Notes: a model not told the origin generated them from the letters alone. A stretch of DNA of 64,000 bases from Mixta mediterraneensis (GCF_014946725.1 NZ_JACFXY010000001.1:770536-834535), one strand, 5' to 3'; positions 28,084 to 41,292 are shown, numbered from the stretch's first letter. Numbers and translations are program-made.

Positions 28084-28531
28084 GCTGTTGATGAGTGGGG
28101 GGAGAGGTATCTCTCCTCCTACTTTCCTGACGCGGAGCAGTAGCGTTAAAAAAAGAGCGTTTTCCCCTTTTCCGCTTACATCTTTTCACGCCTCAGCAAA
28201 AGCGGTATGACGGAAAGACCGGCTTGGTGATGCCGTTATCTGGCGGCGTGCCTGGTATGATAAATGTCATCCCCTTCATCCTTGCCGTGACGGGAATTGC
28301 CGGGCGTACCAGCCGATCTTGTCCACCCCCATCTTTCATAATTAAAGGGAGCGCATTCGATGCTTCCTTTAACACAAGACTTACACCATATTGTGATTGC
28401 CATTGCAATTTAGCTAAAAAGAGGGGTGTCCGTTTCGACATAGCATACGTTGGAATTGACAGCTCCTCTCAACCTGCCATAACGTTCCCGCCAAATATTT
28501 AATTTCCCTTAATGGAATAAGGCCTACCCTC
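28084..28531. other. Intergenic region between ettA and the bgl antiterminator gene
   Basis: About 450 bp. After the hairpin at 28101 I see no gene that can be supported. The 82-codon minus-strand frame 28193-28441 has a badly spaced ribosome site and no recognisable motif. The last part is AT-rich and presumably holds the promoter of the antiterminator gene; no RAT sequence was found here. Confidence 0.5.
28101..28116 (+). terminator. Hairpin downstream of ettA
   Basis: ggagag-gtat-ctctcc forms a 6-bp stem about 18 nt after the ettA stop. A pyrimidine-rich but not T-only tail follows, so it is a modest intrinsic terminator at best. Confidence 0.4.
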
Positions 28532-29201
28532 ATGAATATAAATAAAATGCAAATAGATCGCATATTGAATAATAACGTCGTGATTACGCTTGGGGAGAAC
28601 AAACAGGAAACAGTGGTGATGGGTAAAGGCATCGGCTTTCAAAAAAAAAAGGGCGAATCGATTAATCCAGACCTGATCGAAAAAGTCTTCTCGCTCAACA
28701 CGCCCTATAGCGATCATTTTAAATTCTTACTTGAACAAGTTCCGGCGAGTTGTATTAGTGCAGCGGAAGAAATTATCGAGCTGGCTAAAAATCGGCTGAA
28801 AACTAAGCTGCATGCCAGCGTAATAATTTCTCTTGCCGATCACCTTAATTATGCTTTACAACGCTTTGCTGAAAATATCAGCATCCCCAATACATTACAG
28901 TGGGAAATAAAAAAGCTGTACTCTTCCGAATTCGCCATCGGTAAAGCATCCATTCAGATTATTAATCGTCATACTGGCGTATTGCTTCCTGACGATGAAG
29001 CCGGATATATCGCTCTGCATCTTGTTAACGCTCAGTTAAATGACAATATGCAGAACACCATGAAAATAACCCGTTTTATCCAGGATATTCTCAGTCTGGT
29101 GCAGTATCATTTTACGCTGGAATACAATGAGGATGCATTAAGCTATCAGCGTTTCATCACTCACCTTAAATTCTTTGCTCAGCGTATTTTTGATCGTAAT
29201 G

Positions 29202-30257
29202 GGCTTTGTTGAATAAATCAGCTTCAGGACGAGTGACTCTGTAGCTGACCGGGTTTTCAGGCAATACGCACGCTTTCTGGCATACCAGCCTTCGTTATTT
29301 TATTCAGCGCACGCACCATGCCCAAAGCCTCTGCTACCTGACCATCGTAATCACGCAGCGTCAGTGAACCTCCGAACAGTTGCTTTACCCTGTACATGGC
29401 CGTCTCCGCTATCGAGCGACGGTTGTAATCTGTTGTCCATTTCCACCGGGCATTACTCCCGGTCAGCCGCTGATTCGCTACTGCACGGTTACGGTCTGCG
29501 TACTCTACGGGCCAGTAACCCGCTCCTTTTCGGGGCGGGATGAGGGCACTGATTTTCTTGCGCCGCAGTTCATCGTGACAGAGTCGGGTGTCGTAAGCGC
29601 CGTCTGCTGCGGCTGCCCTGATTTTTCTGTGTGTCTGCCGGATAAGACCCGGGAAAGCTTCTGAGTCCGTGACGTTGTTCAGAGACAGGTCCGCGCAGAT
29701 GACTTCATGTGTTCTGCTGTCAACGGCCAGATGCAGCTTCCGCCAGGTACGACGGCGCTCTTTGCCGTGATTTTTGACTTTCCATTCGCCTTCACCAAAA
29801 ACCTTCAGCCCGGTGGAATCAATCACCAGGTGTGCGATTTCACCCCGGGTGGGTGTTTTGAAACAGACATTAACCGACTTTGCCCGCTTGCTGACACTGC
29901 TGTAATCCGGGCAGCGCAACGGAACGTTCATCAGGGCAAAAATGGAATCAATAAAACCCTGCGCAGCCCGCAGTGTCAGCCGGAACAGGCGTTTAATCAT
30001 CAGGACGGTGGTGATGGCAAGGTCAGAATAGCGCTGAGGTCTTCCCCGTGATGAAGGCGTTGCCGACTCATACCAGGCATGAGTCGCTTCATCGTCCAGC
30101 CAGAAAGTGAGGGAGCCACGGTTGATGAGGGCTTTGTTGTAGGTGGGCCAGTTGGTGATTTTGAACTTTTGCTTTGCCACGGAACGGTCTGTGTTGTCGG
30201 GAGGATGCGTGATCTGATCCTTCAACTCAGCAAAAGTTCGATTTATTCAACAAAGCC
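29202..30257 (-). mobile_element. IS903-type (IS5 family) insertion sequence, copy 1
   Basis: Complete 1056-bp element bounded by perfect 18-bp terminal inverted repeats (ggctttgttgaataaatc and its complement). It is flanked by 9-bp direct repeats atcgtaatg (29193-29201 and 30258-30266), as IS903 makes. The single transposase is on the minus strand. It differs from copy 2 at only four positions that I can see. Confidence 0.97.
29257..30225 (-). CDS. IS903-type DDE transposase (copy 1)
   Basis: 322-residue IS5-family transposase. DDE residues are in VIDSTGLKVFGEGEWK (first Asp), AAADGAYD (second Asp) and RRSIAETAMYRVKQLFG (Glu, in the Y-R-K signature region). The N-terminal half carries ITNWPTYNKALINRGSLTFW and RGRPQRYSDLAI. 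The frame is intact, so the element may be active. Confidence 0.95.
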   Translation of the reverse strand: MKDQITHPPDNTDRSVAKQKFKITNWPTYNKALINRGSLTFWLDDEATHAWYESATPSSRGRPQRYSDLAITTVLMIKRLFRLTLRAAQGFIDSIFALMNVPLRCPDYSSVSKRAKSVNVCFKTPTRGEIAHLVIDSTGLKVFGEGEWKVKNHGKERRRTWRKLHLAVDSRTHEVICADLSLNNVTDSEAFPGLIRQTHRKIRAAAADGAYDTRLCHDELRRKKISALIPPRKGAGYWPVEYADRNRAVANQRLTGSNARWKWTTDYNRRSIAETAMYRVKQLFGGSLTLRDYDGQVAEALGMVRALNKITKAGMPESVRIA

Positions 30258-30472
30258 ATCGTAATGTTGTCAATAATGACGACGCGTCCCTGCCACAACT
30301 GGTAAGAAAAAAGTATGTCACCTCACACCAATGCGCAGAAAAAGTCAGTAAATACATTTCATTACATCATGACTATATCTTAACACAAGACGAACTTATG
30401 TTCCTGACCATACACATTGAGCAGTTGAGAAAATGATTTCTACGCCGCTAAAGAGGGGTGTAATCAAGTCCC

Positions 30473-30488
30473 TGTGAAGCAACTCACA
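30473..30488. promoter_or_regulatory. CRP site upstream of the beta-glucoside operon
   Basis: TGTGAAGCAACTCACA has both perfect CRP half-sites (TGTGA-N6-TCACA). Its centre is about 70 bp before the start expected from the promoter at 30515-30543, a class I position, as expected for a catabolite-controlled sugar operon. Confidence 0.72.
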
Positions 30489-30514
30489 TTTAAGTAACTT
30501 TCATAAAAAAACAC

Positions 30515-30543
30515 TTGAACAAGTAAAAAAATTACATTTATAT
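30515..30543 (+). promoter_or_regulatory. Promoter of the beta-glucoside operon
   Basis: TTGAAC (30515-30520), 17 nt, then TTATAT (30538-30543), in AT-rich DNA. Transcription would begin near 30550, just before the RAT sequence. Confidence 0.55.
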
Positions 30544-30556
30544 ATCGTTCACAACA

Positions 30557-30600
30557 GGATTGTTATCTTCACGTAGTGTCAGACTTGTCGAGCAAAACCT
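30557..30600 (+). promoter_or_regulatory. RAT antiterminator element (BglG-type RNA target)
   Basis: GGATTGTTATC at the 5' side and GAGCAAAACCT at the 3' side are the conserved borders of a ribonucleic antiterminator. The distance (44 nt in all) exceeds the usual 30 or so because of an extra central stretch that can form its own small CAC/GTG stem. Its 3' end abuts the terminator stem, giving the usual choice between structures. Confidence 0.7.
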
Positions 30601-30654
30601 AACTAAAGCCTCCCGCTTTTATCTACTCCGGGTCGCCAAAGTTAGTTTTTTTTT
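30601..30654 (+). terminator. Conditional terminator in the beta-glucoside operon leader
   Basis: aactaa (30601-30606) pairs with ttagtt (30642-30647), with an inner CCCG/CGGG stem, and ends in a run of nine T. It lies 44 nt before the EIIBC gene, immediately after the RAT element, so it should block the operon unless the antiterminator protein acts. Confidence 0.82.
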
Positions 30655-30694
30655 GCTTCAAATTCGCGTAGTCAGTTATCCGACAAGAGGTTAA

Positions 30695-32134
<1,440 letters not shown>

Positions 32135-32164
32135 CGTAACCCCATTTTACGCTGACCGAAATAG

Positions 32165-34923
<2,759 letters not shown>

Positions 34924-35398
34924 TTTGCGACAGGCGGGAAGGTTGACAGATTTTTGTTCAGGATGATGTTTCACGCGAGGCTTTCCCGCGCCCCGGCGAG
35001 GCAAGCTGCATCTCGTCGTAGGTTAGAAAAATTGCGCCTCCATTGCTTTGTGCGTAAAGGCGGAGCATCATCCAGCCCCTTTTATTCAGAGAAGAAAGGC
35101 GTGCGCTCATTTAAGCAGAAAGACCAGCACGAATTTCCTCGCGCTCAGCCAGTGTCAGATGCGCCACCGCCCCCCTGCGTTCATTGGGTTTTATCCCGCC
35201 AGTGTCTCTTAGCATGCCGAATATGGCCCCTGGTGTCGGTTCCAGGATTTTAGCTATCTCGCTAACGTCCTTACTATTCTTCCGCAGCTCAAAAACGAGC
35301 AATTTTCCTTAGCCGTAAATGTCCGCCTCATTCAAAAAATCTCTGTCACACGTCATTTCCACTTATATGTTGCCTTGATCAATTGAATCTACAATCAA
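34924..35398. other. Intergenic region between the porin and LysR genes
   Basis: About 475 bp. It contains a decayed IS30-type fragment (35111-35331, minus) and, before it, a long-range inverted repeat (gcgggaag near 34934 with ctttcccgc near 34981). I see no other gene. Confidence 0.6.
35111..35331 (-). pseudogene. IS30-family transposase remnant (N-terminal fragment, frameshifted)
   Basis: The minus strand begins MRRTFTAKE at 35331. After an apparent 1-base change it continues in another frame as VFELRKNSKDVSEIAKILE, then RDTGGIKPNERRGAVAHLTL and AEREEIRAGLSA, then stops. These are the first about 70 residues of IS30-type transposases; the rest, including the DDE domain, is absent. It is an old remnant, unlike the fresh IS903-type copies. 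Confidence 0.8.
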
Positions 35399-36295
35399 TT
35401 AGCGATAAAACGCTGTAAACACCGTCGATTGCAAGGCGAACTCAATAAACTTTACCAGCGCTGGCGAGTTTAGCTTGCGGCTCGGGTACACCAGCCACAG
35501 CTCATTACCTTCCATCTCCCATTCCGGCAGTACGCGTACTAAACGATGGTCAGCCATGGCGCCCTCGGTTAAAAAACGCGGCAGCAGCGTAATGCCCGCG
35601 TCGCCTAACGCACATTCGCGCGCGTAAACCAGATTATCAGTCAGATGGCCCGGCGGTAGCAGCCAGCGGTAATACTCTTTTTCCTGCTTCAACACCCATT
35701 CATTCCATGCACGATGGGCGATACAGCGATGAGCAGCCAGCTGTTGCGGATGAGTAATGAGCGAATGTTGTTCAAGGTAACTTTTCGATGCCACCAGCGT
35801 CCGTTCGCAATAGCCAACCCGACGACCGATCAAGGATGATTCTTGCGGCTGCCCGGTACGCAACGCAATGTCAAAGCCATCCTGTACTAAATCGCGAATA
35901 TCATCCGAGACCGAGACGTCTAACATCACGTCAGGATAACGCTGCAAAAATTCCGCGTTACAGCGCGCCAGCAGCGTGGCACCAATACCCGCCGGGCTGG
36001 TAATGCGCAGCCGCCCACTGGGATTTTCACGCAGATTAGCCATCGTCTGGTCGGCGCGTTCGCTGGCCTGCATCATCTCCTGACAGTGCAGCAAATACCG
36101 TTCCCCTGCAAAGGTCAGTTTGAGCTGGCGTGTGGTGCGGTTGAGTAAACGGATGCCGAGACGTTGCTCCAGATGACTGATACGCTGACTCATGCTGGAT
36201 TTGGGTAATCCGACACGTTGCGCCGCAGCGGTAAAGCTGCCGCATTCTGCTACCAGGGCAAACAGCGCCATATCCTGCCACTGACGAAACGTCAT
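35399..36295 (-). CDS. LysR-family transcriptional regulator
   Basis: 298 residues. N-terminal winged helix (ECGSFTAAAQRVGLPKSSMSQRISHLEQRLGIRLLNRTTRQLKLT, about 17-60) and a periplasmic-binding-like effector domain (about 90-290; RLRITSPAGIGATLLA, LDVSVSDDIRDLVQDGFDIALRTG). It is divergent from the zinc-binding dehydrogenase-like gene at 36391 and probably controls it. The ligand is unknown. Confidence 0.92.
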   Translation of the reverse strand: MTFRQWQDMALFALVAECGSFTAAAQRVGLPKSSMSQRISHLEQRLGIRLLNRTTRQLKLTFAGERYLLHCQEMMQASERADQTMANLRENPSGRLRITSPAGIGATLLARCNAEFLQRYPDVMLDVSVSDDIRDLVQDGFDIALRTGQPQESSLIGRRVGYCERTLVASKSYLEQHSLITHPQQLAAHRCIAHRAWNEWVLKQEKEYYRWLLPPGHLTDNLVYARECALGDAGITLLPRFLTEGAMADHRLVRVLPEWEMEGNELWLVYPSRKLNSPALVKFIEFALQSTVFTAFYR

Positions 36296-36322
36296 TGTTC
36301 ACCTCAGACGAACACGCTATGA

Positions 36323-36337
36323 AAGATTGTCCATCTT
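36323..36337. promoter_or_regulatory. Possible LysR-type operator
   Basis: aagat-tgtcc-atctt is a 15-bp interrupted palindrome of the T-N11-A kind, in the 95-bp gap between the divergent LysR and oxidoreductase genes. Confidence 0.3.
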
Positions 36338-36390
36338 ATCATCATGAAATCGAGCTTCTACACTTAAGCCATCCAAACAGGAGAACAAAT

Positions 36391-37392
36391 ATGACGATTC
36401 GCGCTATTGCTGTTAATCCAGAACATCCACAAGAATTTATCGAAATTAACCCGGAAACACCGACACCCGGCGAATACGACCTTCGCGTAGAAGTGAAAGC
36501 CGCCTCCGTAAATCCGGTTGATACCAAAGTGCACAAAGGAGCGGTTAAGAACGGCTTACAGTTGCCGCGCATTTTAGGTTGGGATGCGAGCGGCGTGGTG
36601 CTGGAGGTTGGCAGCAAAGTCAGCAATTTTAAGCCTGGCGATGAAGTGTATTATGCCGGTGACATTACGCGTCCCGGCAGCAACAGTAGCCAACAGCTGA
36701 TCGATGCACGCATTACCGGCCACAAGCCGCAAAACCTCGACTGGGCAGCGGCGGCGGCGCTCCCGCTGACTGCGCTGACCGCCTGGGAAGGATTATTTGA
36801 ACGTCTTAACCTGCAAAACGCAACGGAAGATCAAACGCTGCTGATCGTTGGCGGCGCGGGCGGTGTAGGATCCCTGGCGATCCCGTTTGTGAAATTGCGC
36901 AGTAAAGTAAAAGTGATCGCCACCGCATCCCAGCAGGACTCAGCACAATGGTGCCGCGATCGCGGAGCGGATCAGGTCATCAATTATAAAGATATGATCG
37001 GCGAGCTGGAAAAACTTGGGCTTAAGCAGGTTGATTATATTTTCTGCCTGAACGATACCGATGGTCACTGGGAAACCATGGCCCAGTTGATCGCACCGCA
37101 AGGACACATTTGTACCATCGTAGAAAATGAACATCCGCTGTCGATGGATCAGTTGAAACTGAAAAGCGCTGCGCTGCATTTTGAATTTATGTATACCCGC
37201 AGCATGTTCACCACGCCAGATATGGCGCGTCAGGGTGAAATTCTGGACACCGTGGCTGAGTTGCTGGATGCAGGAAAGCTACAGACCACGCTGAATGAAA
37301 CGTTACAGGGATTAAGCGTTGAGACGTTGAAGGCCGCGCATCAACGCGTACTGGAAGGTCATATGCGCGGCAAGGTGGTGATAGTTTATTAA
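36391..37392 (+). CDS. Zinc-type alcohol dehydrogenase-like / quinone oxidoreductase family protein
   Basis: 333 residues from ATG 36391 (CAGGAG upstream). It has a GroES-like N-terminal domain (VKAASVNPVDTKVHKGAVK; RILGWDASGVVLEVGSKV) and an NADPH-binding Rossmann domain with LLIVGGAGGVGSLAIPFVK (about 151-169). The zinc-ligand pattern of true alcohol dehydrogenases is not evident, so it is more likely a zinc-free reductase of the ZADH1/quinone reductase branch. It is paired with the divergent LysR gene. Confidence 0.88.
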   Translation: MTIRAIAVNPEHPQEFIEINPETPTPGEYDLRVEVKAASVNPVDTKVHKGAVKNGLQLPRILGWDASGVVLEVGSKVSNFKPGDEVYYAGDITRPGSNSSQQLIDARITGHKPQNLDWAAAAALPLTALTAWEGLFERLNLQNATEDQTLLIVGGAGGVGSLAIPFVKLRSKVKVIATASQQDSAQWCRDRGADQVINYKDMIGELEKLGLKQVDYIFCLNDTDGHWETMAQLIAPQGHICTIVENEHPLSMDQLKLKSAALHFEFMYTRSMFTTPDMARQGEILDTVAELLDAGKLQTTLNETLQGLSVETLKAAHQRVLEGHMRGKVVIVY

Positions 37393-37452
37393 TGAGAGGG
37401 TTTCGCCCCGCCTGGACCTCTTCGACTGATGAGGCGGGACGGGGGAGGAAGA

Positions 37453-37491
37453 GCGGACAATAATTGTCCCTCGGATCACTGTCCGCTTTTC
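37453..37491 (+). terminator. Terminator after the oxidoreductase gene
   Basis: gcggaca (37453-37459) pairs with tgtccgc (37480-37486), followed by TTTT. It overlaps the last codons of nadR, which converges from the other strand. A second GC-rich inverted repeat (ccccgcct / aggcgggacgggg) lies just upstream. Confidence 0.65.
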
Positions 37492-38714
37492 TCTCCCAGC
37501 ATGCCTTTCACCAGCTCAATGCAGCGCAGAAAACGCGTGTCGTAATCGTCTTCTTTCACATGAATAAACTCAATATTGTTCTCACGTAGCATGGCCACCA
37601 GCATGGATTGAAACTCGCGACGATCCACCGAACTGCCAAGACTGCGTAACCCGTCAGCCACCCAGGGCACATTGTTTTCCAGCAAGATCACTAAATCGAA
37701 GCGATATTCATCGACTAATGCCTGAACGAACGGATGTTCGCGTCCTTCGTACTTCAGACAAAACGCCTGAGTAGTCACAAAATCGGTATCAATAAAGGCG
37801 ACTTTATTCGCGTACTTCACGGCAAAATCGATATATTGTGCCTGGCCCAGCGCGATCTTATCGTAATCAGAATATTGCAGCGCCATTTCATCACCGCCCA
37901 GGTGGGAAAAGACATAATCACGGCCATATTCCCAGGCGCTGGTGGTATTAAAAATATTGGCAAGCTTGTTCACCAGCGTTGATTTACCGCTGGATTCGCC
38001 GCCCAAAATCGCTACGGTACGCACAAAAAACGGTTTAACTTCCGTTGGGATATATTCCCAGAAACGGAACGGATCCTGGCGAATTTGCGCACCGCTGATG
38101 CTCATAAATGATCGTTTAGGATCGACAAGCACCGTTGGGATGCCAAGGTGTTGTTGGTACATTTCCGCGTCGGGCGCTTCGCTGGTGTAAATACAGTCGG
38201 GCGCAATGCCATGTTCACCAAGAAATGTTTTTACGCCTTCGCTCCATACATCCCAGCCATGCGGATACGGTTCAATGCCCTCTTCATTGAATGCATGGAT
38301 GCGGATATTTTTCTGGTGTTTAAACGTTTGTAACAACCAGCGCAAACGGTCGCTGACGGTCGGCTGCTGTGACATGGCGCTGTTTTCGAACAACTCGCGA
38401 TCGCGCAACTCGTCATAGCCCATGATGATATGCAGTTCATCCACCTGACTACAGGCACGCTGGATCAGATAAATATGACCGGTATGAAGAGGATAGAATT
38501 TGCCGAAGACCACGCCGACGGTTTTATCCCGTCGTGGAAATTCCAGACCCAGGAAACGGTGTAGAGCTTCTAACTTTTGCGCGCTGGGGCTTTTGATTTT
38601 GGCATTAAGCAGTTGGCTCAAATAACCTTTAGTCATGCCGCTGGCATCCGCAACCTGTTGCAGCGTGTGGCCCTGCTGGCGAATAGCCGTTTTTAGATAG
38701 TCAAACGACGACAT
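37476..38714 (-). CDS. nadR: Trifunctional NAD biosynthesis regulator NadR
   Basis: 412 residues with three parts. An N-terminal helix-turn-helix (about 1-60; TLQQVADASGMTKGYLSQLLNAKIKSPS) represses nadB, nadA-pnuC and pncB. An NMN adenylyltransferase domain (about 62-225) has the nucleotide-binding GVVFGKFYPLHTGHIYLI. A C-terminal ribosylnicotinamide kinase domain has Walker A GGESSGKST. The length matches E. coli (410). It is downstream of radA and in the same direction. Confidence 0.96.
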   Translation of the reverse strand: MSSFDYLKTAIRQQGHTLQQVADASGMTKGYLSQLLNAKIKSPSAQKLEALHRFLGLEFPRRDKTVGVVFGKFYPLHTGHIYLIQRACSQVDELHIIMGYDELRDRELFENSAMSQQPTVSDRLRWLLQTFKHQKNIRIHAFNEEGIEPYPHGWDVWSEGVKTFLGEHGIAPDCIYTSEAPDAEMYQQHLGIPTVLVDPKRSFMSISGAQIRQDPFRFWEYIPTEVKPFFVRTVAILGGESSGKSTLVNKLANIFNTTSAWEYGRDYVFSHLGGDEMALQYSDYDKIALGQAQYIDFAVKYANKVAFIDTDFVTTQAFCLKYEGREHPFVQALVDEYRFDLVILLENNVPWVADGLRSLGSSVDRREFQSMLVAMLRENNIEFIHVKEDDYDTRFLRCIELVKGMLGEKSGQ

Positions 38715-38811
38715 GTCGTGCCTCCTGCGTGATTAACAATTGGACAAGCAAACTGGCCCTCCTGGCACGCTCCACATTGCCGGTACAGCCAGGAGGGCAT
38801 AACCATCGCGC

Positions 38812-40194
38812 TTACAGTTCGTCCAGAATTGCCAGCGCATCCGCCAGCTTTTTCGCACTGTAAATCTTCATTCCATCGATCGGTTTTTTCGGCGCGTTTC
38901 CAGCCGGTACAATGGCACGCTTAAATCCGTGTTTCGCCGCCTCCGAAATGCGTTCCTGACCGCTCGGCACCGGACGGATTTCACCCGCTAATCCAACTTC
39001 ACCAAAAATCACTAAATCCTGCGGCAAAGGCCGATCGCGCAAGCTAGACACCATCGCCAGCATTAATGCCAAATCCGCACTGGTTTCAGTGACTTTCACG
39101 CCGCCAACCACATTGACAAAGACGTCCTGATCCGACATCTGCAACCCGCCGTGACGATGCAGCACCGCCAGCAAAATCGCCAGGCGATTCTGTTCAAGAC
39201 CCACCGCTACACGACGTGGATTGCCCATCATTGAGTGATCCACCAGCGCCTGTATCTCTACCAGCAACGGACGCGTCCCTTCCCATACCACCATGACGGA
39301 GCTGCCCGATGTCACCTCATCGCCGCGCGACAAAAAGATGGCGGAGGGATTGCTCACCTCACGCATTCCCTGTTCAGTCATGGCAAAGACGCCCAGCTCA
39401 TTTACGGCACCAAAGCGGTTTTTATGGCTACGCAGCGTGCGAAAACGTGAATCCGCATCGCCATCCAGCAGGACTGAGCAATCGATACAGTGCTCCAGTA
39501 CTTTAGGGCCAGCCAGCGAACCGTCTTTGGTAACGTGACCCACCATGATGATGGCGACATCACGCGTTTTGGCGAAGCGCGTCAGGTAAGCAGCGGTTTC
39601 GCGGACCTGCGCCACGCTACCTGGCGAGGACTGAATATCAGCCATATGCATGACCTGAATGGAGTCGATCACCATCAGCTGGGGCTTTTCCTGTTCGGCG
39701 ATCAGGCAGATTCGCTCAATGCTGGTTTCCGACAGCATATTCATATTTTCTGTCGGTAATCCCAGACGATGGGCGCGCATCGCGACCTGTTGCAGCGACT
39801 CTTCGCCCGTGACGTACAGCGTTTTCATCGCTCCCGCCAGTTTGCACATCACCTGTAACAGCAGCGTCGATTTTCCTGCGCCCGGATTCCCGCCTATTAA
39901 GATGGCGCTGCCTGGCACGACGCCGCCACCTAATACGCGGTCGAACTCTTTGAAAGTGGTCGAGAAACGCGGTAACGCTTCCAGACTGATTTCAGACAGT
40001 TTTTGTACCCGGCCTGGGCCTACGCTGCCCGCATAGCCGCTTAAACGCTCATTACGCGCTGCCGCTGGCGAGGTGGCGATACGCACCTCAGTGATGGTAT
40101 TCCAGGCGTGACAGGCGCTACACTGCCCCTGCCAGCGTGGATAATCTGCGCCGCATTCATTACAGACAAATGCGCGTTTTGCCGCTTTGGCCAA
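38812..40194 (-). CDS. radA: DNA repair protein RadA (branch-migration ATPase)
   Basis: RadA helps RecA-mediated recombination by extending D-loops. The start is TTG at 40194 with AGAGGT upstream, giving 460 residues and the expected AKAAKRAFVCNECGADYPRWQGQCSACHAW zinc finger (C-x2-C...C-x2-C). Then Walker A GGNPGAGKST, the RadA motif KNRFG (HKNRFGAVNELG) and a C-terminal Lon-protease-like domain. A longer frame upstream overlaps serB and is not supported. It lies 13 nt after serB. Confidence 0.95.
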   Translation of the reverse strand: MAKAAKRAFVCNECGADYPRWQGQCSACHAWNTITEVRIATSPAAARNERLSGYAGSVGPGRVQKLSEISLEALPRFSTTFKEFDRVLGGGVVPGSAILIGGNPGAGKSTLLLQVMCKLAGAMKTLYVTGEESLQQVAMRAHRLGLPTENMNMLSETSIERICLIAEQEKPQLMVIDSIQVMHMADIQSSPGSVAQVRETAAYLTRFAKTRDVAIIMVGHVTKDGSLAGPKVLEHCIDCSVLLDGDADSRFRTLRSHKNRFGAVNELGVFAMTEQGMREVSNPSAIFLSRGDEVTSGSSVMVVWEGTRPLLVEIQALVDHSMMGNPRRVAVGLEQNRLAILLAVLHRHGGLQMSDQDVFVNVVGGVKVTETSADLALMLAMVSSLRDRPLPQDLVIFGEVGLAGEIRPVPSGQERISEAAKHGFKRAIVPAGNAPKKPIDGMKIYSAKKLADALAILDEL

Positions 40195-40207
40195 ATCAAT
40201 ACCTCTG

Positions 40208-41185
40208 TTAACGCTCTTCGTGAATAAGACTGCCGCTGAGAATGCAGAACACGCCCAGCAAATCGGCATGGCGAATGGTAACGTGCGTCTGTTCATTCAC
40301 CTTAGGTTTAGCATGATAAGCAATACCCAGTGCTGAGGCTTTAATCATCGGCAGGTCATTTGCGCCGTCGCCAACCGCCACGGTTTGTTCGGGGGCAATA
40401 TCAAAACGCTGCGCCAGCTTTTTCAGCGTGTCAGCTTTATATTGTGCATCAACAATCGGACCCGTTACTTCGCCGGTCAGTTTGCCGTCGCGAATTTCCA
40501 GTTCGTTCGCGACGATAGCCGCCAGATGCAGCTTATCGCGCAGATATTCGGCGTAATAAGTGAAGCCGCCGGACGCAATGGCCACCTGCCAGCCAAGCGC
40601 TTGCAGTTTTTGCACCAGCGTGGTTAAGCCCGGCATTAACGGCAGTTCGTCACGCACCTGTTTCAAAATATTGGCATCAGCATCTTTTAATGTGGCGACA
40701 CGCTGACGCAGACTGGCAGTAAAGTCGAGTTCACCACGCATGGCGCGCTCAGTGACAGCCGCAACCAAATCACCACTGCCCGCCAGTTTGGCGATCTCAT
40801 CGATACATTCGATTTGAATGGCGGTGGAGTCCATGTCCATGACCAACAGACCGGGCGTTTTCAGATGCGGAATTTTGCCTAACGGGGCCACATCCAGTCC
40901 GGCATTATGTGCCAGTTGACTGGCGAACGGCGTCAGCGAGCCCGCCAGGCGAATCACCTGATACTCATCCACGTTCCAGGCACTGACGATCACCATCGCA
41001 GCACCGAGTTGATGCTGATAATCGGTCAGTCGTTGTTTATCCAGTCCGCGACCGTAAAGTAACCAGCCAGTACGACCCGCGCGGTAATCCAGCGGCATCA
41101 CTTCATCGCCGCTGAGGGAAAGGGGCAACCCCGGCCAGAGTGAGACATCGGCGGGCAGATCGCACCAGGTAAGACGATTTGGCAT
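40208..41185 (-). CDS. serB: Phosphoserine phosphatase
   Basis: Last step of serine synthesis. From ATG 41185 (CAGGAG upstream) it has 325 residues: an N-terminal ACT-like regulatory part, then the HAD phosphatase with DMDSTAIQIE (nucleophile and acid Asp), SGGFTYYAEYLRDKL (motif II region) and VGDGANDLPM (motif III). It is the first gene of serB-radA-nadR on this strand and divergent from ytjB. Confidence 0.97.
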   Translation of the reverse strand: MPNRLTWCDLPADVSLWPGLPLSLSGDEVMPLDYRAGRTGWLLYGRGLDKQRLTDYQHQLGAAMVIVSAWNVDEYQVIRLAGSLTPFASQLAHNAGLDVAPLGKIPHLKTPGLLVMDMDSTAIQIECIDEIAKLAGSGDLVAAVTERAMRGELDFTASLRQRVATLKDADANILKQVRDELPLMPGLTTLVQKLQALGWQVAIASGGFTYYAEYLRDKLHLAAIVANELEIRDGKLTGEVTGPIVDAQYKADTLKKLAQRFDIAPEQTVAVGDGANDLPMIKASALGIAYHAKPKVNEQTHVTIRHADLLGVFCILSGSLIHEER

Positions 41186-41292
41186 TAGAGCTCCTGTAGG
41201 CACAACAAAACCACGCAAGAGGCTACCTTGTCTGCGCCGCTTCTGGCAACATAATCTCCAGGCTTTCTGTTGTGGCGTGACACGGGTTAGTG

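Larger units (their letters stand above)
28532..30436 (+). pseudogene. BglG/LicT-family antiterminator, split by an IS903-type insertion
   Basis: BglG-type proteins bind a RAT hairpin in nascent mRNA to stop a terminator forming, under control of their PTS permease. The 5' part (28532-29201) begins MNINKMQIDRILNNNVVITLGENKQETVVMGKGIGFQKKKGE, the CAT RNA-binding domain, followed by PRD1 (about 70-170) and the start of PRD2. The IS lies at 29202-30257 with a 9-bp target duplication. Removing the IS and one copy of atcgtaatg rejoins the frame exactly: FDRN-VVNNDDASLPQ continues to ILTQDELMFLTIHIEQLRK and stops at 30436. Insertion is thus the only lesion. The adjacent EIIBC operon is its natural target. 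Confidence 0.93.

Noticed and set aside
28193..28441. 82-codon minus-strand frame between ettA and the antiterminator gene
   Set aside because: The AGGAG lies about 13 nt from the start codon, and no family motif or neighbouring partner is evident. It could be a gene fragment, but I cannot support it.
29707..30051. Long frames on the strand opposite the transposase in each IS copy
   Set aside because: They are antisense shadows of the transposase; their differences between copies follow from its codons.
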